DNA of 21,264 nt from CAYTQK01 sp964439745 (GCA_964439745.1 CAYTQK010000015.1:1-21264); one strand, 5' to 3'. Positions 12,476-20,491 are shown, counted from the first letter of the stretch. Made by a program: numbers and translations. Notes: a model not told the origin generated them from the letters alone.

Positions 12476-15400
12476 TCAGGTCTCCGCGAACAGGGCGTGG
12501 GTCTTGGCCAGGATCTGCTCATCGGTGAAATGCCGCAGGGTAATGGCCTGGCCCGGACATTCCGCCACGCAGGATCCGCAGCCGTGACATTCGGCGGCTT
12601 CAATGACGGCATACCCGTCTTCATGAATAAAAGGAACCCCGTAAGAGCAGGTCCGGACGCAGGTCAGGCAGACGGCGCAGCGCTCCGGATCGACTTCGGC
12701 CACCACTCCTCCGACCAGGAGGGCGTCCCGGGAGATGATGGTCATGGCCCGGGAAACCGCCGCCCGGGCCTGGGCGATGGTTTCCTCCAGGGGCTTGGGG
12801 TAATGGGCCAGGCCGGCCACGAACAGTCCGTCCGAGGCAAAATCAACCGGCCGCAGCTTGGCGTGCGCCTCCACCAGGAAACCGTCGTTGTTGACCGGCA
12901 CCTTGAAAATCTCGAAGAGGTCCTTGTTGGCGGCGGGAATGATGCCGGTGGCCAGCACCAGCAGGTCCGGTGAAATCCGGACCGGCCGCCGCAGGACATG
13001 GTCAGTCACCGTGACCACCAGCTGCTTGTCGCGGTGGAGGGCTGCCTGGGGCGGCTGCTCCGGTTCAAACCGGATGAAAATAATTCCCTTTTCCCGGGCT
13101 TTTTTGTAGAGCGATTCGCGGAAGCCATAGGCGCGGATATCCCGGTAGAGGATGAAGACCCGGGCCCGGGGATTGCGCTGCTTGACTTCCAGGGCGCTTT
13201 TCAGGCTGTGGGTGCAGCAGGTCTTGCTGCAATAAGGATGGTTCTCGTCCCGGGAACCGACGCACTGGATGAACACCACCGAGCGGGCAGCGGTGAGGCG
13301 GTCGTCTTTTCCCGCCAGGGCCCGGTCCATGTCCAGGTGGGTGAGCACATCCGGATGGCGGCCGTAGAGGTAGAGGTCGGGCTTGTCCTCCTGGCCGCCG
13401 GTGGCGATGATGGTGGCCCCGTGTTCGACCGTGATCGTTTTTTCTGGTTTTCCGGAGCCGGCCACGGTGGTCACGAAATTGCCGTAGGAGCCGGCCGAGC
13501 CGGTGACCTGGCTGTTCAGCAGCACGGTGACGCGGTCGCTGCCGGTGACCCGGTCAACCAGGCCGGCCAGGTAGCGGGAAATGTCTTCTCCCTGCCAGGT
13601 GGCCCGCAGGTCACGGGCCACCCCGCCCAGTTGTCCGGATTTTTCCACCAGCACGGCCTGGTATCCCTGTTCGGCCACACCCAAGGCGGCTTCCAGCCCG
13701 GCCACGCCGCCGCCGACGATCAGCACGGAGCGGGTAATATCCAGAGCGACCTGGTGCAGCGGCTCCGTGCGGGCGGCCTTGGCCACGGCCATGCGCACCA
13801 GTTCCCTGGCCTTGGTCGTGGCCCGGGCGGGGTCATTCATGTGTACCCAGGTGTTCTGGTCCCGGATATTGGCCATTTCAAACAGGTACTTGTTCAGGCC
13901 GGCGTCCAGGATGGTTTCCTGGAAGAGCGGCTCATGGGTTCGCGGCGAGCAGGAGGCGACCACCACCCGGTTGAGCTGCTTTTCCTCGATGATCGCCTTG
14001 ATCTGGTCCAGGGAATCCTGGGAACAGGCGAACAGCTTGTCCTCCACGTGGACCACCTGTGGCAGGGTGGCGGCGTAATCGCGGACGGCCGGTACGTCGG
14101 CCACGCCGCCGATATTGATGCCGCAGTTGCAGACGAAAACGCCGATCCGGGGTTCCTCGCCGGCGATATCCCGTTCCGGCGGCAGGGTTCTGGCGCGGGT
14201 CAGCTGCCAGCGCTGGCCGGACAGTTTCGCAGAAGCGCCGGCCGCCGCGGCCGAGGCTTCCATGACGGCCGCCGGAATATCCTTGGGCTCCTGAAAGGTG
14301 CCGCAGGCATAAATGCCAGGCCGGGAGGCGCACACCGGGGCCAGGTCGGCGGTGGCGGCAAAACCGTGCTCATTCAGCTCGATCCCCAGGCTGGCCGCCA
14401 GTTCGCGGGCGCCGGCGCAGGGCGAGAAGCCCACCGACAGGACCACCAGGTCGAAAATTTCCTCCATGGTCGAACCCGATTCACTGGCGTAGACGATCCG
14501 CAGCCGGTCGTCGGGCAGGGGGAACACCGAGTGAACGCGGGAGCGGATAAAGCGGACGCCGCTTTCATCTTCGGCCCGGATCTGATAGGCGTCGAACTCC
14601 TTGCCATAAGTGCGCATGTCCATGAAAAAAACGGCCGCATCCAGATCGTCATGACTGTGTTCCTTGGCGATGACCGCCTGCTTGTTGGCGTACATGCAGC
14701 AGACCGAGGAGCAGTAGCTGTGGGCCCCTTCATGAATGTCCCGGGAACCGACGCACTGGAGCCAGGCAATTTTGTGCGGGGTTTCACCGTCGGAAATTCG
14801 TTTCAGTTCCCCGCCGGTGGGACCGCTGGCCGAAAGCAGGCGCTCGAATTCCAGGCTGGTGACCACGTTGGGGCTGGTCTCGTACTGGTAATGCTCCCCG
14901 CCGGCCGGATCATAGGCCGTAAACCCGGGGGTGGCGATGACCGCGCCCACTTTCAGTTCCAGGTCCCGGGCGGTATCATCCAGGCGGATGGCCTCGGTGG
15001 GACAGAATTTTACACAGGCCTTGCATTTCCCTTTTTCAAAATAAATGCAGTGGTCGGCGTCGATGGCATATTTCAGCGGCACGGCCTGGGGATAGGGCAG
15101 GTAGATGGCCTTGCGCAGATCAACGCCTTCGTGGAACTCGTCGCGGACCTTGCGGGGGCATTTTTCGGCACAGGCCCCGCAGGCGATGCACCGGTCCATG
15201 TCCACGTAGCGGGGCGACTGGCGGACGGTCACGGTGAAGTCGCCCTCTTCTCCTTCGACGGCAAGCACTTCCGTGAGGGTCAGCAGTTCGATGTTGAGGT
15301 GACGGCCCACTTCCACCAGCTTGGGGGAAAGGATGCACATGGAGCAGTCATTGGTGGGGAAGGTCTTGTCCAGCTGGGCCATTTTGCCGCCGATGACCGG

Positions 15401-15514
15401 CGCCTTGTCCACCAGGTAGACCAGGTAGCCGGAATCGGCCAGATCCAGTGAGGCTTGCACGCCGGCGATGCCGGCCCCGACGACCAGGACCGCGCCGGTT
15501 GTTTTTTCGGCCAT
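12476..15514 (-). CDS. hdrA: HdrA-like double-length flavoprotein (two FAD domains, multiple Fe-S sites)
   Basis: A 1012-residue cytoplasmic flavoprotein, about 1.5 times a methanogen HdrA. FAD domain 1 starts at GAGIAG (13-18) and contains two [4Fe-4S] sites (C109, C112, C115, C119; C156, C164, C167, C171) and the HdrA motif CVGSRD...YCSSVCC (254-273). The HdrA N-terminal domain follows (IGVFVCNCG, C462, C464, C497, C522). FAD domain 2 has GGGVAG (601-606) and a second CVGSRD...YCSKTCC (751-767). Two C-terminal ferredoxin sites end the protein (C946, C949, C952, C956; C976, C979, C982, C986). HdrA is the flavin core that can bifurcate electrons between MvhD, ferredoxin and HdrBC. AGGAGG precedes the ATG. 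It starts 2 bases after hdrCB ends. Bifurcation here is inferred. Confidence 0.92.
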   Translation of the reverse strand: MAEKTTGAVLVVGAGIAGVQASLDLADSGYLVYLVDKAPVIGGKMAQLDKTFPTNDCSMCILSPKLVEVGRHLNIELLTLTEVLAVEGEEGDFTVTVRQSPRYVDMDRCIACGACAEKCPRKVRDEFHEGVDLRKAIYLPYPQAVPLKYAIDADHCIYFEKGKCKACVKFCPTEAIRLDDTARDLELKVGAVIATPGFTAYDPAGGEHYQYETSPNVVTSLEFERLLSASGPTGGELKRISDGETPHKIAWLQCVGSRDIHEGAHSYCSSVCCMYANKQAVIAKEHSHDDLDAAVFFMDMRTYGKEFDAYQIRAEDESGVRFIRSRVHSVFPLPDDRLRIVYASESGSTMEEIFDLVVLSVGFSPCAGARELAASLGIELNEHGFAATADLAPVCASRPGIYACGTFQEPKDIPAAVMEASAAAAGASAKLSGQRWQLTRARTLPPERDIAGEEPRIGVFVCNCGINIGGVADVPAVRDYAATLPQVVHVEDKLFACSQDSLDQIKAIIEEKQLNRVVVASCSPRTHEPLFQETILDAGLNKYLFEMANIRDQNTWVHMNDPARATTKARELVRMAVAKAARTEPLHQVALDITRSVLIVGGGVAGLEAALGVAEQGYQAVLVEKSGQLGGVARDLRATWQGEDISRYLAGLVDRVTGSDRVTVLLNSQVTGSAGSYGNFVTTVAGSGKPEKTITVEHGATIIATGGQEDKPDLYLYGRHPDVLTHLDMDRALAGKDDRLTAARSVVFIQCVGSRDENHPYCSKTCCTHSLKSALEVKQRNPRARVFILYRDIRAYGFRESLYKKAREKGIIFIRFEPEQPPQAALHRDKQLVVTVTDHVLRRPVRISPDLLVLATGIIPAANKDLFEIFKVPVNNDGFLVEAHAKLRPVDFASDGLFVAGLAHYPKPLEETIAQARAAVSRAMTIISRDALLVGGVVAEVDPERCAVCLTCVRTCSYGVPFIHEDGYAVIEAAECHGCGSCVAECPGQAITLRHFTDEQILAKTHALFAET

Positions 15515-15516
15515 GG

Positions 15517-16818
15517 TTACCCTCCTGTTTGCAGGATGTTGAGACCGGCCAGGTCCGGTCCCAGGTAGGCCCGTTCATTTTCGCCCAGCACTCCCAGGGC
15601 CAGGCAGAGGATCGTCCAGAGATGAACCACACGATAATTGCCCCCGTAATGTGCGCCCATGTCCTCGATCTGGGAGTGGCAGTTGTGGCAGGGCGCGATG
15701 ACATAGGTGGCCCCGGTGGCCATGATCTGGTCGAACTTGATTTTGCCGTAGGCCCGGCGCTGTTCCGGATATCCGGCCTGGAGGGACCCGCCGCCGCCGC
15801 CGCAGCAGAAGTTATTGGAACGGTTGGGGATCATTTCCACAAAATTTTCTTCGCCCACCACCGTTTTGACCACGAACCGCAGATCATCCACGATCTTGTT
15901 GGAACCGGTTTTACGGGCGATATTGCAGGGGTCCTGGATGGTGAATTTGGCCTGGATCTCCTTGTTCCAGTCGGCATTCACCTTCAGGGTGCCGTCGCGG
16001 ATCCAGTCGGCGTACAGCTCGATAATGCTCTTGAATTCAAAGGAGTGGGGAATCTGGTATTTGCGCAATCCTTCCAGGATTGAAAAGTAGGAGTGCCCTC
16101 ATTCGGTGTTGACCACCATCTCGCAGCCCAGGTTGTGCTCGATGTGATAGACGAACTCTTCCATGATATAGCGCCAGCCTTCGTCATCGGCCAGGAACAT
16201 GCAGTAGTTTTCTCCGCCCCACATGACCGTGGGATAGGTCCAGTCGGCCCCGACCAGGTGCAGCACCTTCCACAGCGGCCCCAGTTCATCCGGCTCGGTG
16301 ACCGGTTCCCGGGAGTTCTGGTTGAGGGCGATTCTGGCGCCGACCCGGTCCACCGACACCTGCAGGTCGGCAAAACCGGGATGGTCCTGCCGGATCTCCT
16401 CGGCCACGTCCTGTACGGTGAAGGAAAAGTCCCCGGTCGACACGCCCATGGCGTTGCCGGTCCGGATGTGCTGGTCGCAGGAGCCGCGGATTCCCTTGGG
16501 CCTTTTTTCGCGGGGCCAGGCGGCCCGGACATTGTAGATCAGCCGGGGAATGTCGATGTCCATGGGGCAGGCGTTCTTGCACCGGGCGCACATGGTACAG
16601 ACCCAGGCCCAGGGGCTGTCCAGGACCTCTTCTTCCAGGCCCAGCAGCAGCAGGCGCAGAAATTTCCGGGGGTCCAGGTCGAATTGTTCCGAGGCCGGGC
16701 AGCCGCCGGTACAGGTGCCGCAGGTGAGGCACAGGTCCAGGTTGGCGCCGGGAACTTTTTCCAGCACCTCCTCCTTTAATACGGCTGAAAATTCGTCCAG
16801 GTCGATCATCTCTCTCAT
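15517..16818 (-). CDS. HdrCB fusion, selenocysteine-containing Fe-S protein (TGA at 16099-16101 read as Sec)
   Basis: A 433-residue protein if the in-frame TGA is read as selenocysteine 240; otherwise two fragments (239 and about 183 residues). HdrC-like part: C30, C33, C36, C40 and C74, C77, C80, C84, two [4Fe-4S] sites. HdrB-like part: a degenerate first CCG domain (C206, C232, then NTE-U-GHSYF) and a full second CCG domain with C298, C338-C339 (FCCGGGGG) and C377-x2-C380 (APCHNC). The TmcB-like paralogue at 4671-6059 reads TE-C-GHAHR at the Sec position, and DsrK/HdrD proteins also carry ECGH, so Sec replaces a conserved Cys. GAGGGGG lies 7 bases before the ATG at 16818. It is placed between a metF paralogue and hdrA and should be the heterodisulfide-reductase-like module of the complex. 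Its final electron acceptor is unknown. Confidence 0.9.
16066..16101 (-). promoter_or_regulatory. Putative bacterial SECIS in hdrCB
   Basis: The TGA (16101-16099) is followed after 16 bases by a perfect 6-bp hairpin, CAATCC (16082-16077) with GGATTG (16071-16066), loop TGGAA. A lower TTT/AAA stem can extend it across a CGC bulge. The apical GG lies about 24 bases from the TGA, as in known bacterial SECIS elements. Confidence 0.75.
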
Positions 16819-16832
16819 GTCCGCACCCCCTC

Positions 16833-17711
16833 TTATCTGAGCTTGGCGGCGTTCAAGTACTGCGGCAGGTTTCCCTCGCCGCCGATGGTAATGATGTGAA
16901 CCCCCTGGCAGAGGTCCTTCAGCCCCTTGACCGTTTCCGCGAACAGCTCGATGCTGGCCCTGGTCTTGTCCGGCGACTTCAACAGCTTCTGAATGACCCA
17001 GTCCGGGACCAGGCCGGAGCGAAAATGGCGGTTGAGAAACTTGCCCATGCCGGCGGTGCGCAGGATCATCACTTCGGCGATGACGGGCACGTGAAATTCC
17101 CCCACCTGCTTCATGAAGCGGTCGAAATGATCCAGGTCAAATACCGGCGTGGTCAGAAAATAACCGGTCCCGACGTTCATCATGTCTTCCAGTTCCTCCA
17201 GTCCCCGCTTGGGCAGATTCCTGCCCTGGGGGGTCTCCACCCCGGAGCCGAGCATGAAATCCATTTTTTTCGGCAGAGGTTTGCCTTCAATGGAGTGGCC
17301 CTGCTTGAGGTGTTCCAGGACCGAGGCCAGTTTGCCCGAGTCGACATGAAAAAACATGGATTCCTGCAGGCTGTCCCCGGAAATGCGGTAGTCTTCGGTG
17401 AATACCAAAAGATTGTCCACGCCCGCCTCGCCGGCCTGGGTCAGGTCTTTTTGCAGCTGATACCGGTTCTTGTCGCGGGTGGTGGTCTGGTAAATGGCGT
17501 TGAAACGGTTTTGTTTCAGCAGGTCGCAGGTCTTGATGCTGTCGCCGACAATGCCCTCCAGTTCGATTTCAGCCACGGATACCCCGTCCACCCGGCCCCG
17601 GATTTTTTTCAGGTTTTCAATCAGGGTTTCCGGGCTGTCTTCACCGAGGGGTGCCTGAACTTCGGAGGTGACGACAAAGCGGTTTTTCTGCAGCGACTCC
17701 TTTAAATTCAT
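16833..17711 (-). CDS. MetF-like protein (second methylenetetrahydrofolate reductase homologue)
   Basis: A 292-residue MTHFR-fold protein. E17 (FVVTSEVQAP) occupies the catalytic-acid position and a GD loop is present but altered: LLVFTEDYRISGDS (101-114) instead of the LSGDH of the downstream MetF. FDLDHFDRFM and VPVIAEVMILRTAGMGKFLN match barrel strands of the family. AGGAGG precedes the ATG. It lies 10 bases after the HTH-receiver gene and 14 bases before hdrCB, away from metV and metF at the operon end. It is clearly diverged from the other MetF, so it may use a different folate substrate or partner, or serve as a structural or electron-entry subunit. The family call is solid; the reaction is not. 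Confidence 0.8.
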   Translation of the reverse strand: MNLKESLQKNRFVVTSEVQAPLGEDSPETLIENLKKIRGRVDGVSVAEIELEGIVGDSIKTCDLLKQNRFNAIYQTTTRDKNRYQLQKDLTQAGEAGVDNLLVFTEDYRISGDSLQESMFFHVDSGKLASVLEHLKQGHSIEGKPLPKKMDFMLGSGVETPQGRNLPKRGLEELEDMMNVGTGYFLTTPVFDLDHFDRFMKQVGEFHVPVIAEVMILRTAGMGKFLNRHFRSGLVPDWVIQKLLKSPDKTRASIELFAETVKGLKDLCQGVHIITIGGEGNLPQYLNAAKLR

Positions 17712-17721
17712 GGCTTCCCTC

Positions 17722-18297
17722 CTATTCTTTCATTCCCAGCAGCTTGGCCACTTCATCCTTGAGCTTCGGCAGGGGCAGGGGCTTGGAAAAACACACGTCG
17801 GCACCATTTTCTTTCATCTGCTTGAATTTTTCTTCGTCCAGGTAGGCCGACAGAACGATGATCTTGATATGCCGGGTGTCCTGGCCGGACTTGATTTTCT
17901 TGCAGACTTCATATCCCTTGATATCGGGCATCATTATATCCAGGATGATAAGGTCGGGATTGAAATGCTTGACCTGCAGGCCGGCTTCAAATCCATCGGC
18001 CGCGGAAATGACCTCGTAATCGTATTCATCCTCTTCCAGGGCCTGCACAATGGACTCGACGATGATCAAGTCGTCATCGACCACCAGGATTTTTTTCCGG
18101 TTGCTTTCGACTTTTTCCTCGGGAATGGGAATGCCCTGGTTTTTCATGAATTCTTCCAGGTCATCCTTCTTGATCCGCCTGTGCCCGCCGATGGTACGAT
18201 AGGCCTTGATATGGCCGGCATCCACCCAGTTGATAATGGTCTTGGGCGAAACATTGCAGTATTTGCTGGCGGTAAATACGGTCAATGTATCTTCCAT
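17722..18297 (-). CDS. Response regulator with N-terminal MerR-like helix-turn-helix
   Basis: A 191-residue regulator with an unusual order. Residues 1-55 are a small MerR/excisionase-type winged HTH (TASKYCNVSPKTIINWVDAG, then HIKAYRTIGGHRRIKKDDLE). A linker follows, then a receiver (68-190) with DDD (74-76), phospho-acceptor Asp120 (LIILDIMMP), Ser150 (VLSA) and Lys172 (SKPL). All receiver residues needed for phosphorylation are present. It is the first gene of the metF-hdrCB-hdrA-mvhD-metV-metF operon and lies directly downstream of a PAS histidine kinase gene, its probable partner. AAGGGGGG precedes the ATG. An inverted repeat at 18330-18350 in its leader is a candidate binding site, so it may control its own operon. 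Confidence 0.9.
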   Translation of the reverse strand: MEDTLTVFTASKYCNVSPKTIINWVDAGHIKAYRTIGGHRRIKKDDLEEFMKNQGIPIPEEKVESNRKKILVVDDDLIIVESIVQALEEDEYDYEVISAADGFEAGLQVKHFNPDLIILDIMMPDIKGYEVCKKIKSGQDTRHIKIIVLSAYLDEEKFKQMKENGADVCFSKPLPLPKLKDEVAKLLGMKE

Positions 18298-18329
18298 TTC
18301 AAGCCCCCCTTGCGTTCGTTGATCAGAGA

Positions 18330-18350
18330 AACTGTATAGCTATTACAGTT
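18330..18350. promoter_or_regulatory. Inverted repeat in the leader of the met-hdr operon (operator candidate)
   Basis: AACTGTA (18330-18336) and TACAGTT (18344-18350) are perfect 7-base arms around TAGCTAT, so almost the whole 21 bases is dyad-symmetric. It lies about 50 bases downstream of the -10 and 32 bases before the ATG at 18297. The neighbouring sequence repeats related 9-mers (ACTATAATA, ACTGTAATA). Confidence 0.45.
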
Positions 18351-18400
18351 ATTATAGTTTTTATGGGAAAAGAATTTACCAAATAAATTCTGTAATAAAT

Positions 18401-18429
18401 AGATTAAATAAAATAACTATAGAAGTCAA
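18401..18429 (-). promoter_or_regulatory. Sigma70-type promoter of the met-hdr operon
   Basis: TTGACT (18429-18424), 17-base spacer, TAATCT (18406-18401) on the minus strand, in a strongly A/T-rich stretch. It would drive all seven genes from 18297 to 10302, with a leader of about 95 bases. Confidence 0.6.
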
Positions 18430-18430
18430 G

Positions 18431-18456
18431 AAAAAAATGCAACGGGCCGGGCGCAT
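18431..18456 (-). terminator. Possible terminator of the three-PAS kinase gene
   Basis: ATGCG / TGCAT (18456-18452 with 18441-18437) form a short 5-bp stem with one G-U pair, followed on the minus strand by seven T (18437-18431). It sits between the kinase stop (18554) and the met-hdr promoter. Weak stem. Confidence 0.3.
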
Positions 18457-18553
18457 AAGATCCATTGGTGAGACCATGGTGGAGGAGGTAATCTTTCTGG
18501 CAGAGCGCCTGCCGGGAAGACCGGTCATGCGGAGCGGAAACCGGCTGGCCGGG

Positions 18554-20383
18554 TCATTCTCCGACGTGCACCGGCAGGGTGATGATAAAGGTGGCTCCCT
18601 GTCCCGGCTGGCTGGAGACCTGGATGTCGCCCCCATGATCCTTGATAAAGCCATAGCAGACCGACAATCCCAGTCCCACCCCCTTGACGCTGTCTTTCTT
18701 GGTGGTGAAAAAAGAGTCGAAAATTTTTTCCAGGTGCTCTTCCTTTATACCGGGGCCGGTGTCGGCAATGGTAATGACCATGCTGCTGCTTTTCTTGCCG
18801 GTGTTGACGGTGAGGACCCCGCCATCGGGCATGGCATCCATGGCGTTGGAGATGATGTTGATAAAGACCTGCCGCAGCTGATCCCGGGAGGCATAGACCG
18901 GCTCCGGGTCTGCGACCAGGGAGGCCTTGATCTTGACGCTGTTTTCCTTGAACCGCTTTTCATAAAAAAGGAGGATCTCCTCCAGCACGGTATTGATGTT
19001 CAGGCTGGTTTTTTCCACCTGGTCGGGCTGGGAAAAAGAAAGCATTTTTTTGAGCATATCCACCAGCCGCTCGATTTCCGAAAGGGACATGTCCAGCAGC
19101 TTGCGTCTTTTGTTGGTGGGCGGAATTTCGGTTTTGAGCAGTTCCAGGGTGTTCATGATGCCGTACAGGGGATTGTTGAGCTCGTGGGCGATCTGGGAGG
19201 TGAGGCGTCCCATGGCGGCCAGCTTTTCCGAATGAAGCAGCTGCTGCCGGGTTTCGCTGAGGGTGCGCTCGATGTTCAGCCATTCTCCAAGATCCACGAA
19301 GATACCCACCGAGGCCACTTCCTGGCCAGCTTCATCATAAATGATTCCGGCGGACAGGTTCCCCTCGATTACCCGGCCGTTTTTGTTCTTTATCAGCATG
19401 GGAAAGGACTTCAAGACCCCCTTGCCGCCGTAGTCTTCGCTCCGCAGCATTTTCATGACCTGGCGGGCCATGCCCGGCGGGTAGATGTCTTCGATGTTCA
19501 TCCTGCCCACCACCTCTTCGGCGGCATACCCCAGAATCTGCTCGGCGCCGTTGTTCCAGATGATCAATTCGCCCCTGAGATTGACCGCCATAATGGCGTT
19601 GGGCGAGCATTGGATGGTTTTGTCAAGGAAGTCGAGGGCTTCCTTCATGCGGTTTTCCATCTTCTTCCGTTCGGACTGATCGACGACGATGCCTTCATAT
19701 CCTTCGATTTCCCCTTCCGGACCATAGCGGACATTGCTGGTCAGGAGCACCTGAATAGTGGAGCCGTCTTTCTTTTTCCATTCCACCTCGTAGTCGATGA
19801 CGCGGCCGCTTTTTTCCACGATTTTCTGGTAGGTGGCCCGGTCTTCGGGCTTGAGGTAGAGGTCTTCGGCCAGGTCCAGGGAGAGAAACTCCTCCTTGCT
19901 GTCATACCCCATCATTTTCAGCAGGGCCGGATTGACATCCTCAAACCGGCCCTGCTTGCTGCTGATAAAGACGCCGCAGCCGGCATTTTTAAACAACCGC
20001 TTGTAGTTTTCTTCCGACGACTTCAGCCGGGCTTCCTGCTTTTTCTTCTGGGTGATGTCCCGGTAAATGGACAGTTTGGACATGGAACCGTCTTTATTGG
20101 ACACCGGCAGTTCCACCAGGTTGAAGGTCCGGTTAAGATGGGAAATATACACCTCACTGACAATCTCGCCGCCGGCACTGAGGATCTGCTCATATTTGCA
20201 CCAGGGACAGACACTGTCCCTGTCGTTCAGCAGTTTGTAGCACTTTTCCCCTACGCCGGGGCCGAAGATCTGCTCCATGGCCCGGTTCATATATTCGACG
20301 ACATAGTTCTCCCCGACAATGTAAACGCCATCCTCGAGGGCGTCCATGGCATCGCTCAGCCTGTACATACCGTGCTCGACCAT
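18554..20383 (-). CDS. Three-PAS sensor histidine kinase
   Basis: A 609-residue soluble kinase. PAS1 (about 8-115) carries C48-x10-C59-x2-C62 (EKCYKLLNDRDSVCPWCKYE). PAS2 (about 122-240) has NPALLKMMGY and the PAC segment GYEGIVVDQSERK. PAS3 (about 252-370) has IIWNNGAEQILGYAAEEVVG. The phosphotransfer helix contains H400 (QIAHELNNPL, classic H-box). The ATPase domain has N513 (NIISNAMDAMPDGG), DTGPGI (541-546) and GVGLGL (568-573). There is no transmembrane segment, so it senses an internal signal. A near-perfect AAAGGAGGT lies 8 bases before the ATG at 20383, predicting strong translation. It has its own promoter and lies upstream of the HTH-receiver gene that begins the met-hdr operon, its likely phosphorylation target. 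Confidence 0.92.
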   Translation of the reverse strand: MVEHGMYRLSDAMDALEDGVYIVGENYVVEYMNRAMEQIFGPGVGEKCYKLLNDRDSVCPWCKYEQILSAGGEIVSEVYISHLNRTFNLVELPVSNKDGSMSKLSIYRDITQKKKQEARLKSSEENYKRLFKNAGCGVFISSKQGRFEDVNPALLKMMGYDSKEEFLSLDLAEDLYLKPEDRATYQKIVEKSGRVIDYEVEWKKKDGSTIQVLLTSNVRYGPEGEIEGYEGIVVDQSERKKMENRMKEALDFLDKTIQCSPNAIMAVNLRGELIIWNNGAEQILGYAAEEVVGRMNIEDIYPPGMARQVMKMLRSEDYGGKGVLKSFPMLIKNKNGRVIEGNLSAGIIYDEAGQEVASVGIFVDLGEWLNIERTLSETRQQLLHSEKLAAMGRLTSQIAHELNNPLYGIMNTLELLKTEIPPTNKRRKLLDMSLSEIERLVDMLKKMLSFSQPDQVEKTSLNINTVLEEILLFYEKRFKENSVKIKASLVADPEPVYASRDQLRQVFINIISNAMDAMPDGGVLTVNTGKKSSSMVITIADTGPGIKEEHLEKIFDSFFTTKKDSVKGVGLGLSVCYGFIKDHGGDIQVSSQPGQGATFIITLPVHVGE

Positions 20384-20430
20384 CGGGCAGACCTCCTTTG
20401 CGGGTGCGGGTGTTTGGGTGGATTCTTTAC

Positions 20431-20459
20431 CAGTTAAGATAAGCCGGGGAATTTGTCAA
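20431..20459 (-). promoter_or_regulatory. Sigma70-type promoter of the three-PAS kinase gene
   Basis: TTGACA (20459-20454), 17-base spacer, TAACTG (20436-20431) on the minus strand. The leader to the ATG at 20383 is about 40 bases. Confidence 0.55.
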
Positions 20460-20469
20460 GCCTCTTTGA

Positions 20470-20491
20470 CCTGTCTTCGTCGGCAGACAGG
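20470..20491. promoter_or_regulatory. Inverted repeat upstream of the kinase promoter
   Basis: CCTGTCT (20470-20476) and AGACAGG (20485-20491) are perfect 7-base arms with an 8-base spacer. It lies 10 bases upstream of the kinase -35, a typical activator position, in the 247-base divergent region shared with the TetR gene. Confidence 0.4.

Noticed and set aside
12998..15451. 817-codon open frame on the plus strand
   Set aside because: It is antisense to the complete HdrA gene, which has intact family motifs throughout. The translation shows no known domain and is rich in Gly, His and Val, as expected for the complement of GC-rich coding DNA.
15517..16818. Split gene, pseudogene or sequencing error at the TGA 16099-16101
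   Set aside because: The frame is unchanged on both sides, both halves are conserved and Cys is expected at the TGA. A SECIS-like hairpin follows, and the same pattern recurs in mvhD four kilobases away.
18437..20437. 666-codon open frame on the plus strand
   Set aside because: It is antisense to the three-PAS histidine kinase, which has a strong ribosome-binding site, promoter and complete catalytic motifs. Its first codons lie in the possible terminator region and no family is recognisable.
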